From assembly GCA_963668185.1 (NCBI GenBank), contig OY764162.1:310001-374000 (forward strand): a stretch of DNA of 64,000 nucleotides, written 5' to 3'. Origin of the DNA: G963668185 sp963668185 (GTDB taxonomy: Bacteria; Chloroflexota; Dehalococcoidia; Lucifugimonadales; G963668185). Under the pieces are notes generated by a model, which had not been told where the DNA came from, made no database searches, and was given only the letters and a program-made list of their open reading frames with translations. The position numbers and the translations under genes were made by a program. The stretch's first letter is position 1. The number at the start of each line of letters is the position of its first letter. Below, in pieces: positions 34,424-43,207 of the stretch.

Positions 34424-35335
34424 GTGGCCGATAGCTCGGAACGCCGTTGGGAAGTGCCGTCGCCGATCTCGGTGCATGAAGTCCAGGTGGACGCGTCCAC
34501 GCGCATAACGCTCCGCCGTCACGGCAATCCTGACGGGCCGAGGCTCATCCTGAGTCATGGCAACGGCCTCGCCATCGATCTCTACTACCCGTTCTGGTCT
34601 CTGCTGACCGATGAGTTCGATCTGATAGTCCATGACCTCAGGAACCACGGATGGAATCAGACCAGCAGCCTGAGGGACCATAACCTGCCGACGCTGTCCT
34701 CCGATCACGACGCCATTCTGGAGGCCATAGACCGGGAGTACGGCGAAAAGCCGCAGGCGGGCGTCTTCCACTCCGTGTCAGCCCTTGTCTCGCTCCTCTC
34801 TCCGCTTGAGGGCGGCCCCTACTCGGCCCTCATCCTGTTCGATCCCCCTCTCTGCAAGCCGGGCCGCAGCCACCGCGAGTTCGAGGAGGCGGCAAAGATC
34901 GCCTCGGACCTCGCGCGCAGCCGGACCGCAAGGTTCCGAAGCCGTGAGCAACTGTCGGACATTCTCCCCCTGCTTCCCCCGTTTCAACGCTTCGTGCCGG
35001 GCGCTGCCGATCTGTTGGCAAGGACCACGCTCAGGCAGACCGAAGACGGGTCAGGCTTTGCGTTGCGCTGTCCCCGCGAGTACGAAGCCCAGATCATCGA
35101 CTACGCCAGCGTCTATGGCGTGGCCGTGAACTTCGATACGCTGGAGTGCCCCGTCAAGGTCATCGGAGCGGACCCCACGCTTCCGTTCTCATACCTGCCG
35201 ACTCTGGACCTCTCCGACATGATGAGCGTCGATTACGACTTCCTTCCGGACGCCACGCACTTTCTCCAGTTGGAGAAGCCGGAGGAGTGCGTCGAGGCCA
35301 TGCAGGACCACCTGGACATCGTGCGGGGCCTCTGA
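34424..35335 (+). CDS. Alpha/beta hydrolase of the polyketide synthase operon
   Basis: A 303-residue alpha/beta hydrolase: oxyanion loop LSHGNGLAIDLY, nucleophile elbow VFHSVSA (Ser about 117; the usual first and last glycines are replaced), and the catalytic His in DATHFLQLEKPEE. As the last gene of the PKS operon (GTG 34424, three bases after the PPTase stop) it may release the acyl chain from the carrier or hydrolyse a product; the megasynthase itself has no thioesterase domain. Exact substrate unknown. Confidence 0.87.
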   Translation: MADSSERRWEVPSPISVHEVQVDASTRITLRRHGNPDGPRLILSHGNGLAIDLYYPFWSLLTDEFDLIVHDLRNHGWNQTSSLRDHNLPTLSSDHDAILEAIDREYGEKPQAGVFHSVSALVSLLSPLEGGPYSALILFDPPLCKPGRSHREFEEAAKIASDLARSRTARFRSREQLSDILPLLPPFQRFVPGAADLLARTTLRQTEDGSGFALRCPREYEAQIIDYASVYGVAVNFDTLECPVKVIGADPTLPFSYLPTLDLSDMMSVDYDFLPDATHFLQLEKPEECVEAMQDHLDIVRGL

Positions 35336-35401
35336 ACTAAGCGGGCATCGCCGCTATGGAGACCTTTGCATCACTGTAGCTTAGGCTAATCCAAGCATTC
35401 C

Positions 35402-35475
35402 GTTGACCCCTTCCCCAGTCTGCTGGGGAAGGTTGGGATGGGGTTCTCCCCGGTGAACAAAGGTTATGCAAAGGT
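35402..35475. repeat. Family A element with family B tail
   Basis: CCCCTTCCCCAGTCTGCTGG and GGAAGGTTGGGATGGGG (family A, opposite orientation) followed by GGTTATGCAAAGGTC, the tail of the composite unit. It lies between the convergent PKS operon and permease gene. Confidence 0.75.
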
Positions 35476-35478
35476 CTC

Positions 35479-37254
35479 CTATCTGGAGGCAGGCTGCGCG
35501 ACCCGGACGTTCACGATCTCGATGTCGTAGTACTGCCGGTGCGTCACGGAAGCGGCGTAGTGCCCCAGCAACCTCAGCGAAGCGTTGCGGCCAATCGCGC
35601 CCTCGATGTCGCCGGCCTGCGCTTCCGCCTCTTCCGGGCCGGGATTGGTCAGCAATGCGAGACGGTCTTCCAGGTTCTCGGCGTCGCCGGACGCGCTCAC
35701 AAACTCCAGTTCCGCCGCCGAGCCGTGCGCCCTAGCGTTCACCAGCAGCCGCCTCGCGCCGCGACCGTTCGCAACCTGGCCGGACTCGGAGAGTAGAAGC
35801 ACCGTCTCTTCCGCGGCAGCTTCGAGCCGTTCCGTCATCTGCGCGCTCCATCCCTGCTGGGCGGAGAACCTGCCCAGGAAGCTCTTGGTCTCATCCAGCG
35901 ACTGTGCCCCCAACTCGGTGCGGAGACGGAGCGTCCTCCGCCCGCCGAGTTCGGCGAAGAACGTCAGCACGATAAGCGCCGCGCCGCCGGCGGTGAACGC
36001 CTTCTGGAACACCGCCTCCCACACATCGCCGATCGGCAGATCCCACAGTCCGGTCTGCAGTCCGATTCCGATCAGCATCGCGGCGCCGATTGCCAGGCCC
36101 ATCCGAAAGTCCGGAGCGTCCTGGACGATCAGCTTCATCCCCTCGACCATCAGCGGACTTACCATGACCAGGATGAAGACCGCGGACACGGGGGCCGGTA
36201 TCCCGATGAGCAGGCTCCACGTCTGCGGGAAGAAAGCCGCCGCGATGAGCAGCGCGCCCGTGACGATCCCCACGTCGCGGGAGGCGCACCGGGTCTGCTG
36301 CGCGAACACCGTCCCCCTCGGGCTGATGGTTATCGGCATGACCGCCGCGACGCCGGCCAGCAGGTTGCCCGCGCCCGTGAAGGCGGAAATCCCCTGCACC
36401 CTCCGGTAGTCGATGGCCCGCGGCCTGCGCCATGACACCCGCTGTATCGACATCGCGATCGAAGTGCCCTGCATGAGCGCGATCAGCGCAAGGAACAGGA
36501 ACGCCGGCAGCAGCGACCAGAACGCGGAGCCGAACTCCAGACCCAGTCCCGGCCAGCCGTCGATGGGCAGTCCCGCGATGGGCGCGTCCTTCACTGGCCC
36601 GAAGTCGAATATGCCGAACGCTACGCCGACAAGCGACCCCACGGCAATCCCGATCAGCGAAGACCACACCCTCCATGCGCCTGAGCCTCGCATCAGCAGT
36701 CCGAGGGTCAGCACGAACGTGACCAGGATGCACACCGGCCCGGCCGCAGCCGGAGCGCCGTCCGGCACGTCATTCAAGCCGCCGAACACCACGGGCACGA
36801 ACGTAATGACAAGCAGGATCAGGATCGCCCCGCTGAACGCCGGCGTGAAGAGCCGCCTCAAGAGCGACAGCTTCATCGAGACCGCGATCTGAAAGATACC
36901 GGACGCGACGATGAGCGCCGCCAGCGTTCCCGCTCCTCCTTCTTCCAGCGCGATGATGCAGAACGGTATGGCTGTGGGCGAAGGGTAGTTGATCACCAGC
37001 AGCCCTGCGCCAAGCGTCCCGAAGCGCAGAGCTTGAAGCACGGTGGTCACGCCGTTGACCGCCAGCATCGCGAACACGGCCCACGCCAGTTCCGATTCCG
37101 ATCCCTCCACGGCCTGGAACAACACGATCGGGAACAGCGCTATCGGGGCCACCACCAGCGCCGCCGACTGCGCGCCCAGCGCCAGCGTCGTCAACGGCGC
37201 CGGGCTTTCCTCCGCCTCGTACTCAGGCATCGTGGATGTGTTTGTTGTGGCCAT
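35479..37254 (-). CDS. NCS2-family purine/pyrimidine permease with a C-terminal soluble domain
   Basis: A nucleobase transporter of the xanthine/uracil permease family. About residues 20-430 hold the hydrophobic core, with NYPSPTAIPF, GAGNLLAGVAAVMP and the QTGLWDLPIG segment. Unusually, about 150 further residues follow: LDETKSFLGRFSAQQGWSAQ, ERLEAAAEETVLLL and a beta-rich end. This resembles the start of RsbW-like histidine-kinase-type ATPase domains, but the ATP-binding motifs are not clearly conserved. The gene is divergent from the hydantoinase genes, which suggests import of a hydantoin or other cyclic ureide for them. Inference for substrate. Confidence 0.85.
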   Translation of the reverse strand: MATTNTSTMPEYEAEESPAPLTTLALGAQSAALVVAPIALFPIVLFQAVEGSESELAWAVFAMLAVNGVTTVLQALRFGTLGAGLLVINYPSPTAIPFCIIALEEGGAGTLAALIVASGIFQIAVSMKLSLLRRLFTPAFSGAILILLVITFVPVVFGGLNDVPDGAPAAAGPVCILVTFVLTLGLLMRGSGAWRVWSSLIGIAVGSLVGVAFGIFDFGPVKDAPIAGLPIDGWPGLGLEFGSAFWSLLPAFLFLALIALMQGTSIAMSIQRVSWRRPRAIDYRRVQGISAFTGAGNLLAGVAAVMPITISPRGTVFAQQTRCASRDVGIVTGALLIAAAFFPQTWSLLIGIPAPVSAVFILVMVSPLMVEGMKLIVQDAPDFRMGLAIGAAMLIGIGLQTGLWDLPIGDVWEAVFQKAFTAGGAALIVLTFFAELGGRRTLRLRTELGAQSLDETKSFLGRFSAQQGWSAQMTERLEAAAEETVLLLSESGQVANGRGARRLLVNARAHGSAAELEFVSASGDAENLEDRLALLTNPGPEEAEAQAGDIEGAIGRNASLRLLGHYAASVTHRQYYDIEIVNVRVAQPASR

Positions 37255-37271
37255 GGGTTCCTTTCGTCATA

Positions 37272-37324
37272 CTAGTACACTAGCTGCTATCGTGTGCTGT
37301 GATCGGAAGAGTGATAAGTTATCA
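37272..37324. promoter_or_regulatory. Divergent control region with two inverted repeats
   Basis: In the short gap between the permease and hyuA are CTAGT-AC-ACTAG (37272-37283) and the perfect TGATAA-G-TTATCA (37312-37324), the latter ending one base before the hyuA ATG. No ribosome-binding site is visible for hyuA. These may be operator sites for a regulator not in the window. Confidence 0.45.
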
Positions 37325-37325
37325 A

Positions 37326-39383
37326 ATGACGTACCGGCTCGGAGTGGACGTAGGGGGCACCTTCACCGACCTCGTCATGCACGAGGTCGAGGGCAACCGC
37401 CTTGAGTTCGCCAAGACTCCCTCAACGCCCGCCGACCAGTCCGAGGGCGTAACCACCGGCGCGCTCCAGCTTCTGGACCGGCTCGGCGTCTCCCCGGAGG
37501 CCGTCGCCTTCTTCATTCACGGCACCACCGTCGCCACGAATACGCTCCTTGAACGCAAGGGCGCGCGCACGGCCCTGGTCGTCACGCGCGGCTTCCGTGA
37601 CATCCTCCAGATCGGACGTCAGGATAGGCCCGATCTCTACGACTGGACGATACGGCGCACGGAGCCGATAGTCCCGCGCCGCCTCAGATTCGAGGTATCC
37701 GAGCGAGTCCTCCACACCGGCGAGGTGGTCGAAACCGTGTCAGAAGCGGACATCGCGGAAATCGTCCGCCGCCTCGAAGAAGAGCGTGTCGAGGCCGTGG
37801 CCGTCTGCCTCCTCCACTCATACGCTCACCCGGCTCACGAGCGCCAGGTGGGGCAGGCCATCCGGAAGGCTCTCCCCGGCATCGCGCTGTCCGTGTCCTC
37901 GGAGGTCGCCCCCGAGTTCAAAGAGTACGAGCGCATGAGCACAGCCGCGATCAACGCATTCGTCGCCCCCGTCATGGAGCGCTATCTGCGCAACCTGCAG
38001 GCGGGCATCGAGGCCCAGGGCATCGACTCGGACCTCCACATCATGCAGTCCAACGGCGGCACCATGAGTGCGGACGCCGCGGTGCGAAGGCCGGTCCAGA
38101 CGATCCTCTCAGGGCCCGCGGCGGGCGTCATCGGCAGCGTCGGCCTCGCCGCGCAGGCGGGCGAACTCAACACCATCTCGATAGACATGGGCGGCACCTC
38201 CTTCGACATCTCGCTCTGCTATCAGGGCGAGGTGCGGCGGACTCAGGACAGCGAGATCGAGCGCCTGCCCATCAAGGTACCGATGGTCGATATCCACACG
38301 CTTGGCGCGGGCGGCGGCAGCATCGCGTGGATCGATCCGGGCGGCGCGCTGCGCGTTGGCCCCCACAGCGCGGGCGCGGACCCAGGCCCGGCCTGCTACG
38401 GTCGGGGCGGCGCCGAAGCCACCGTTACCGACGCCAACCTCCTGCTCGGCAGGCTGAGCTCGGAGGCGTTTCTGGGCGGCCGCATGGCGCTGGACGTCGG
38501 CCTCGCCCGCGATGCAATTCGTGAACGCATCGCGGAACCCCTCGGTCTCAGCCTCGAAGAGGCCGCGGAGGGCATCGTCCGCGTCGTAAACGCGGGTATG
38601 ATCAAGGGAATCCGCGTCGTATCGGTGGCGAAAGGCTACGACCCTCGGGAGTTCACCCTCGTGACCTTCGGCGGCGCAGGCCCGCTCCACGCCGCGGAGC
38701 TTGCCGCCGAGTTGAACATCCCGAAGGTGCTGGTTCCCATCGCGCCCGGCGTGACCTCCGCGATGGGCCTGCTCATGGCGGACCTCCGCCACGACCTTGT
38801 CCGGACGGCGCTGCTGTCCTCGGTCGATGCCGCGCCCGCAGACCTCGGGGAGGTGTACGCGGAGCTTGAGTCGGAGGCGCTTGCCCAGATGGAGCGCGAG
38901 GGCGTTTCGCGCGAAGAAGTCTCGCTCGTACGCACCGCCGACGTCCGATACCTGGGCCAGGGCTACGAGTTGGAGGTGCCCGTGTCCGGCGGCGACGTGA
39001 CGGCGTCGGAGCTTGGCGCTCTCTACGCTCGCTTCCATGAGGCGCACACGCAGGCTTACGGCTTCGCCCTGCGGGACAGCCCGCTGGAGATCGTCAACCT
39101 TCGCGCCACGGCGATAGTGACGCTTCCGCAGCCCACACTGGGCGGCGCGGAACTGGCCGGCGAGAACAACCCCGCCCGCGCTCTGCGTGAGCACAGGGAC
39201 GTCTTCTTCCACAACGAGCCGCGGCCCTCCGCGATCTACGACCGCTCGAAGCTGCTCGCCGGCGACCGCATCGAGGGCCCCGCCATCGTCGAGCAGTTCG
39301 ACTCGACCACCGTCGTCTGGCCCGGCCAGTCCGCGAACATCGACCGGTACGGCAACCTCTTCCTGGGACCGATCACTCAATGA
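37326..39383 (+). CDS. hyuA: Hydantoinase/oxoprolinase family subunit A
   Basis: The ATP-dependent ring-opening subunit of the N-methylhydantoinase / 5-oxoprolinase / acetone carboxylase family. The 685-residue protein starts MTYRLGVDVGGTFTDLV, the actin-like phosphate loop, and has HGTTVATNTLLER, SNGGTMS, LSGPAAGV, DMGGTSFD and TFGGAGPLHA. ATG 37326 was chosen because the GxDVGGTFTD motif is normally within ten residues of the start. Its stop overlaps the start of hyuB by 4 nt. Substrate not deducible; permease context suggests a hydantoin-like compound. Confidence 0.93.
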   Translation: MTYRLGVDVGGTFTDLVMHEVEGNRLEFAKTPSTPADQSEGVTTGALQLLDRLGVSPEAVAFFIHGTTVATNTLLERKGARTALVVTRGFRDILQIGRQDRPDLYDWTIRRTEPIVPRRLRFEVSERVLHTGEVVETVSEADIAEIVRRLEEERVEAVAVCLLHSYAHPAHERQVGQAIRKALPGIALSVSSEVAPEFKEYERMSTAAINAFVAPVMERYLRNLQAGIEAQGIDSDLHIMQSNGGTMSADAAVRRPVQTILSGPAAGVIGSVGLAAQAGELNTISIDMGGTSFDISLCYQGEVRRTQDSEIERLPIKVPMVDIHTLGAGGGSIAWIDPGGALRVGPHSAGADPGPACYGRGGAEATVTDANLLLGRLSSEAFLGGRMALDVGLARDAIRERIAEPLGLSLEEAAEGIVRVVNAGMIKGIRVVSVAKGYDPREFTLVTFGGAGPLHAAELAAELNIPKVLVPIAPGVTSAMGLLMADLRHDLVRTALLSSVDAAPADLGEVYAELESEALAQMEREGVSREEVSLVRTADVRYLGQGYELEVPVSGGDVTASELGALYARFHEAHTQAYGFALRDSPLEIVNLRATAIVTLPQPTLGGAELAGENNPARALREHRDVFFHNEPRPSAIYDRSKLLAGDRIEGPAIVEQFDSTTVVWPGQSANIDRYGNLFLGPITQ

Positions 39384-41119
39384 CCACGCCTCGCACAGAC
39401 CCGATCACACTTGAGGTGATGCGCAACGCCTTCTACTCCATCGCCGATGAGATGATCGCGGCCCTCATCAGGTCCAGCTACTCCACCAACATCAAGGACC
39501 GCCGCGACACCTCCGGCGCGATCTACACCGGCTCCGGCGAGGTCGTGGTCGTCGCGCAGAGCGAGATCGGCACGCCGCTTCACCTCGGCACGATGCACTC
39601 CGCCGTCCAGTCCGCGATGGCCGCGTACCCTTTCGACGAACTGGAGCCGGGAGACGCCGTCGCGCTCAACACCCCGTATCCCGCCGGCCCCGGCCACCTG
39701 AACGACCTCTGCCTGATCTCGCCCATCTTCTACGAGGGCCGCATGATCGCAATTACCGCCAACCAGGCGCACCACGTCGATATGGGCGGCTTCGCCCCCG
39801 GCTCGATGCCCTTCGGCGTCACGGAGATCTTCCAGGAGGGCCTCCAGATTCCGCCCGTGCGCCTCTTCCGCCGCGGCGAGCTTGACCGCGAGCTCTGGGC
39901 GATCATCTCGCAGAACGTCAGGCCGCAGGTCGAGGTGCGCGGCGACCTGATGGCCCAGCTTGCCGCCAACAACGTAGGCGCTCGCCGCCTGACCGAGCTC
40001 GCGGACAAGTACGGAGTCGAGACCGTCGAGCGGTACCTGGACGAGATGCTCGACTACTCCGAGCGCCGCATGCGCGCGGCCCTGACCGCTATACCGGACG
40101 GCGTGTACGAGGCCGAGGACGTGATCGAAGGCGACGGCATCACCGATGACGCCTTCACCATCCGCCTCACGCTCGGAGCCAACGGAGACCGCGTCCGCAC
40201 CGACTTCACCGCGTCGGACGACGCCTCGCAGGGGCCGCTGAACTGCCGCTGGCCCTCAGTCGCCGCCTGCGTGTACTACGTCCTGAAGGCTTGCCTTGAT
40301 CCCGAGCTTCCGCCGAACGCCGGCGCTTACCGCCCCATCGACATCGATGTGCGCGAGGGCAGCATCCTCTCCGCCGTCTATCCGACCGCCGTCTGCAACG
40401 CCAACATCATTACAACGCAGCGCATCGTGGACGTGCTCCTCGCGGCCCTCGCGGAGGCACTGCCCGACAGGGTGCAGGCCGCATCGTCAGGCACCATGAA
40501 CCTGCTCAACATCGGCGGCATCCACCCCGTGAACGGCATCTACTACAACTACATCGAGACTTACGGGGGCGGGCAGGGCGCGATGATCGACGCCGACGGC
40601 ATGGACGCCGTCCAGAACCACATGACGAACACGCGGAACGCCCCAGTCGAGTCCATCGAGGTCGCTTACCCCCTCGTGGTCGAGTCGTACGGCCTCGTGC
40701 CCAACACCGAAGGCCCCGGCGAGTACAGGGGCGGCGTCGGAATCCGGCGCGCCATCCGTGTGGTCGGCAACCAAGTCAAGCTCACGCTAAGCTCGGACCG
40801 CGCCGGCACGCCGCCGTGGGGCCTGTTCGGCGGACAGTCCGCCAGCCCGTCGCGGTTCACCGTGAAGGGCCCGGACGGCGGCTTCCAGCCGATGGGATCG
40901 AAGTTCACCACGTCCGTGCCGCCCGACCACGTCATGATCACCGAGACGCCCGGCGGAGGAGGCTGGGGCGACCCGCGGCAGCGAGACCCCGAGGCCGTCC
41001 GCCGCGACGTAAGCGAAGGCCTCGTCTCAGCCGAACGCGCCCGCACAATCTACGCCGTCGCCCTGGACCACAACCTCAACATAGACCACGACAAGACCCG
41101 CGAGTTGCGACGGGGCTGA
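39380..41119 (+). CDS. hyuB: Hydantoinase/oxoprolinase family subunit B
   Basis: The 579-residue partner of the upstream subunit. Family landmarks are TLEVMRNAFYSIADEMIAAL, the TSGAIYTGSGEVV loop, LGTMHSAVQSAM, GDAVALNTPYPAGPGHLNDL, QAHHVDMGG and the C-terminal TETPGGGGWGDP. ATG 39380 overlaps the hyuA stop. The last 92 nt are present again, diverged, at 43208-43298, on the far side of a 2-kb block of unrelated genes. Confidence 0.94.
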   Translation: MTTPRTDPITLEVMRNAFYSIADEMIAALIRSSYSTNIKDRRDTSGAIYTGSGEVVVVAQSEIGTPLHLGTMHSAVQSAMAAYPFDELEPGDAVALNTPYPAGPGHLNDLCLISPIFYEGRMIAITANQAHHVDMGGFAPGSMPFGVTEIFQEGLQIPPVRLFRRGELDRELWAIISQNVRPQVEVRGDLMAQLAANNVGARRLTELADKYGVETVERYLDEMLDYSERRMRAALTAIPDGVYEAEDVIEGDGITDDAFTIRLTLGANGDRVRTDFTASDDASQGPLNCRWPSVAACVYYVLKACLDPELPPNAGAYRPIDIDVREGSILSAVYPTAVCNANIITTQRIVDVLLAALAEALPDRVQAASSGTMNLLNIGGIHPVNGIYYNYIETYGGGQGAMIDADGMDAVQNHMTNTRNAPVESIEVAYPLVVESYGLVPNTEGPGEYRGGVGIRRAIRVVGNQVKLTLSSDRAGTPPWGLFGGQSASPSRFTVKGPDGGFQPMGSKFTTSVPPDHVMITETPGGGGWGDPRQRDPEAVRRDVSEGLVSAERARTIYAVALDHNLNIDHDKTRELRRG

Positions 41120-41157
41120 GCCCGACGTCCCCACTTCTCGAAATACAGGGGCATTCG

Positions 41158-41397
41158 TCAGTCAGGTGTGTGATCGGGCACGTCTGACTCGAAAGAGAAT
41201 AGTTCGGCGGTGTTGGCATCCAGTGCCTTAGCAATGGCGCGAATGTTCTTGAGTGACGGATTCCGTAAACCCCTCTCTATGCCGGAGAGGTACGTCACGT
41301 GTACGCCAGCACGGTGCGCTATCTCTTCTTGAGTAGAACATCGTAGCGTCCGCATATGGCGTATGTGTCGGCCAAACGCCGATTGATAAGCGTCCAC
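41158..41397 (-). CDS. XRE-family helix-turn-helix regulator
   Basis: A 79-residue single-domain Cro/CI-type repressor: RHIRHMRTLRCSTQEEIAHR, then AGVHVTYLSGIERGLRNPS (recognition helix) and a short acidic tail. The start is GTG 41397. It is divergent from the zinc-ribbon gene at 41527, and the gap between them holds two perfect palindromes, one over the -10 box of a good forward promoter, so it probably represses the operon and perhaps itself. Confidence 0.88.
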   Translation of the reverse strand: MDAYQSAFGRHIRHMRTLRCSTQEEIAHRAGVHVTYLSGIERGLRNPSLKNIRAIAKALDANTAELFSFESDVPDHTPD

Positions 41398-41426
41398 TTG
41401 ACAGGGACGCTATCAACGCATAGATT
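41398..41426 (+). promoter_or_regulatory. Promoter of the zinc-ribbon operon
   Basis: TTGACA (41398-41403), a 17-nt spacer and TAGATT (41421-41426). The -10 hexamer lies inside the palindrome at 41416-41432. Confidence 0.6.
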
Positions 41427-41451
41427 ATGCGTCCATAGACTATAAGTCTAT
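41416..41451. promoter_or_regulatory. Two adjacent palindromic operator candidates
   Basis: ACGCATA-GAT-TATGCGT (41416-41432) and ATAGACT-ATA-AGTCTAT (41435-41451) are perfect 7-bp-arm inverted repeats spaced by two bases. Their size and place fit binding sites for the divergent XRE regulator. Confidence 0.6.
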
Positions 41452-41526
41452 ATTCAGTACGGTAGTGCAACTACAGTTGGGCAATAGAGAAGGGAAGTAC
41501 CCTTCAATGGAAGAAGGTGTGTCGTC

Positions 41527-41736
41527 ATGTCGGACGTCCTCACAACGCTAGTAGTGATAGCAGTGATAGCTGTGGCTGGATTCATTATTTATGCAGTTCG
41601 CCGTAGTAACAACGAAATCGTGGAGTGCGGTAGCTGCCGCAATCGAATGTCGTATGGCGCGTTTAGAAAACAGGGTCGCTGCCCCCGATGTGGAAGTGAC
41701 CTCTTTGAAAGAACTGGGCAGCAAGCAGGCCGGTAG
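41527..41736 (+). CDS. Small membrane-anchored zinc-ribbon protein
   Basis: A 69-residue protein: an N-terminal helix of about 20 hydrophobic residues (LTTLVVIAVIAVAGFIIYAV) followed by a cytoplasmic CGSCRNRMSYGAFRKQGRCP and RCG, a four-cysteine zinc ribbon. It is the first gene of the operon facing the XRE regulator. ATG 41527 follows GGAAGAAGG. Function unknown. Confidence 0.75.
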   Translation: MSDVLTTLVVIAVIAVAGFIIYAVRRSNNEIVECGSCRNRMSYGAFRKQGRCPRCGSDLFERTGQQAGR

Positions 41737-41745
41737 GATAGATTC

Positions 41746-42552
41746 ATGCTACCTGGACCAAGGCAGTCGCTACTTGATCGAGTGATGCAGAAGAGCGCTA
41801 ATGCGCCATCGGCAGCGAAAGTGATTGTATGCGCCATTGCGTTCGGTGCCCTAATCTACGTCGCTTTTGTACAGGGTGCCCAGAATGTAGACGCAGATAG
41901 AGGCGAACGGGCGGCGGAAGGCATTGAACTGACCTCTGAGCAAGCTGGGGCAATGACTGAGACTGCGGGCGCAGCCAGCGAGTTCCTCATTGAAGAGGCG
42001 TCTACTGATGAATCCGGTAGTCGGTCAGTTGGGGCCGCTCCAAGCGCCCAAGTATCAAATTCAACTACCACGATAAACGCCTGGTATGAGCGTCGCATTG
42101 AGGATTTGGCGAGCCGCTGGGAGCCGAGGTATTCGGCTGCCATAGATGATATTGCCAAGTTCGAGCATCGATTCAATACGACGCAAGACCGACTGGAGGA
42201 ATACTTCACACGGCAGTCTGAACTCACTGAGAGTATCAATGAACCTGATCTGCGCGCCGAATTGCGAACTAGAGATATTGAAGAACAACAGGCCTACGGG
42301 AGGTGGATGAGGCAGGCACACACCATTCTGGCGGAAGCACTGAGGATGCGCGAAGACTTGGATGATATGGATGCCGTTATACGCAAGCAGCAGCTCACGG
42401 GTGCCATGCTCGCCGAGTTTCGCGCATTGGCCGCAATTCCAAACTCGGTGAGTAGTCTCCATGCATCACTGAGAACATTCCGTCAACAGTCTGATGAACT
42501 CGCCCGCGACCTGTCGAGTCAGGTCTTTAGTGGCGACTTGGTAGGAAACTAG
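41746..42552 (+). CDS. Membrane-anchored coiled-coil protein of unknown function
   Basis: 268 residues: a short basic N-terminus, one membrane helix (about residues 23-43, AKVIVCAIAFGALIYVAFVQ), a low-complexity Ala/Ser/Glu-rich linker, and about 150 residues with heptad-like charge patterning (EDLASRWEPRYSAAIDDIAK, then further helices), probably an extracytoplasmic coiled coil. No family recognised. It starts 10 nt after the zinc-ribbon gene; ATG 41785 is an alternative start. Base composition is less GC-rich than the flanking hydantoinase and aquaporin genes. Confidence 0.7.
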   Translation: MLPGPRQSLLDRVMQKSANAPSAAKVIVCAIAFGALIYVAFVQGAQNVDADRGERAAEGIELTSEQAGAMTETAGAASEFLIEEASTDESGSRSVGAAPSAQVSNSTTTINAWYERRIEDLASRWEPRYSAAIDDIAKFEHRFNTTQDRLEEYFTRQSELTESINEPDLRAELRTRDIEEQQAYGRWMRQAHTILAEALRMREDLDDMDAVIRKQQLTGAMLAEFRALAAIPNSVSSLHASLRTFRQQSDELARDLSSQVFSGDLVGN

Positions 42553-42559
42553 GTGCATC

Positions 42560-43171
42560 ATGCGTGCGCAGGTCCTACCTTTCCTGAAGACCAACTCACT
42601 ATTGGCCCTACAGGGGTTCCTGTCATTTGTAAGGCGCGTCGATCGTCCATACGCGCAACTCGCTCTTCCCCTTGTAGGCTGGCTTGTAACTGGCTTTGTT
42701 CCTTTAGTGGCCTTTGACGCTGGAGGGGGACAGACGGCCATCGGAATCGTCAGGTACGTTGCGTTTCGAGGGCTTGATCGGGATGTGTGGGTCGCCGCAG
42801 GGACCCTATTCGTTCTGATCGGCGTCTTGGCAGCCTCAGCAGTTTTGATTGGGCTTGTGCTTTCCTCCGTAGGACTCCTGTTCAAGGACAAGCGCCTCGC
42901 AATCTGGGGATGTGCCATTACACTAGCTAGCCTATTCTTAGTCGTCATTGCTACCCAACCTGTAGCATCAGTTACGATACTAGGCTTGGTTGCGCTGCCT
43001 CACATTGGATGGTGGATACTGCTGATCCATGGCGGGTTTGCCCTCTGCTTGGCAAGCCAATGGCCCGCCGCAGATTCCAAGGGCAGCGGAAAAGGAGCAG
43101 GGTGGAATCCCCTCCGGGGTCGTGAGCGTGGTCGGCGAGGACCTTCACGTAGATTAGAGAGGCTCAGGTAG
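42560..43171 (+). CDS. Multi-pass membrane protein of unknown function
   Basis: 203 residues with about four hydrophobic helices (QLALPLVGWLVTGFVPLVAF, VWVAAGTLFVLIGVLAASAV, LAIWGCAITLASLFLVVIAT, VTILGLVALPHIGWWILLIH) and a strongly basic Gly/Arg-rich C-terminal tail. It starts 8 nt after the coiled-coil gene and ends the operon, shortly before the duplicated hyuB end. No family recognised. Confidence 0.7.
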   Translation: MRAQVLPFLKTNSLLALQGFLSFVRRVDRPYAQLALPLVGWLVTGFVPLVAFDAGGGQTAIGIVRYVAFRGLDRDVWVAAGTLFVLIGVLAASAVLIGLVLSSVGLLFKDKRLAIWGCAITLASLFLVVIATQPVASVTILGLVALPHIGWWILLIHGGFALCLASQWPAADSKGSGKGAGWNPLRGRERGRRGPSRRLERLR

Positions 43172-43207
43172 CGCATTCTCCCCCTAACACCGAAGCACCC
43201 CGCCATC

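Larger units (their letters stand above)
41120..43207. mobile_element. ~2.1-kb accessory insert between hyuB and a second hyuB 3' end
   Basis: The block begins right after the hyuB stop and ends where a diverged copy of the last part of hyuB begins. It holds an XRE regulator and three genes of unknown function, less GC-rich than their neighbours. No integrase, transposase or terminal inverted repeat was found, so the mobile nature is inferred from the bracketing copies. Confidence 0.5.
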
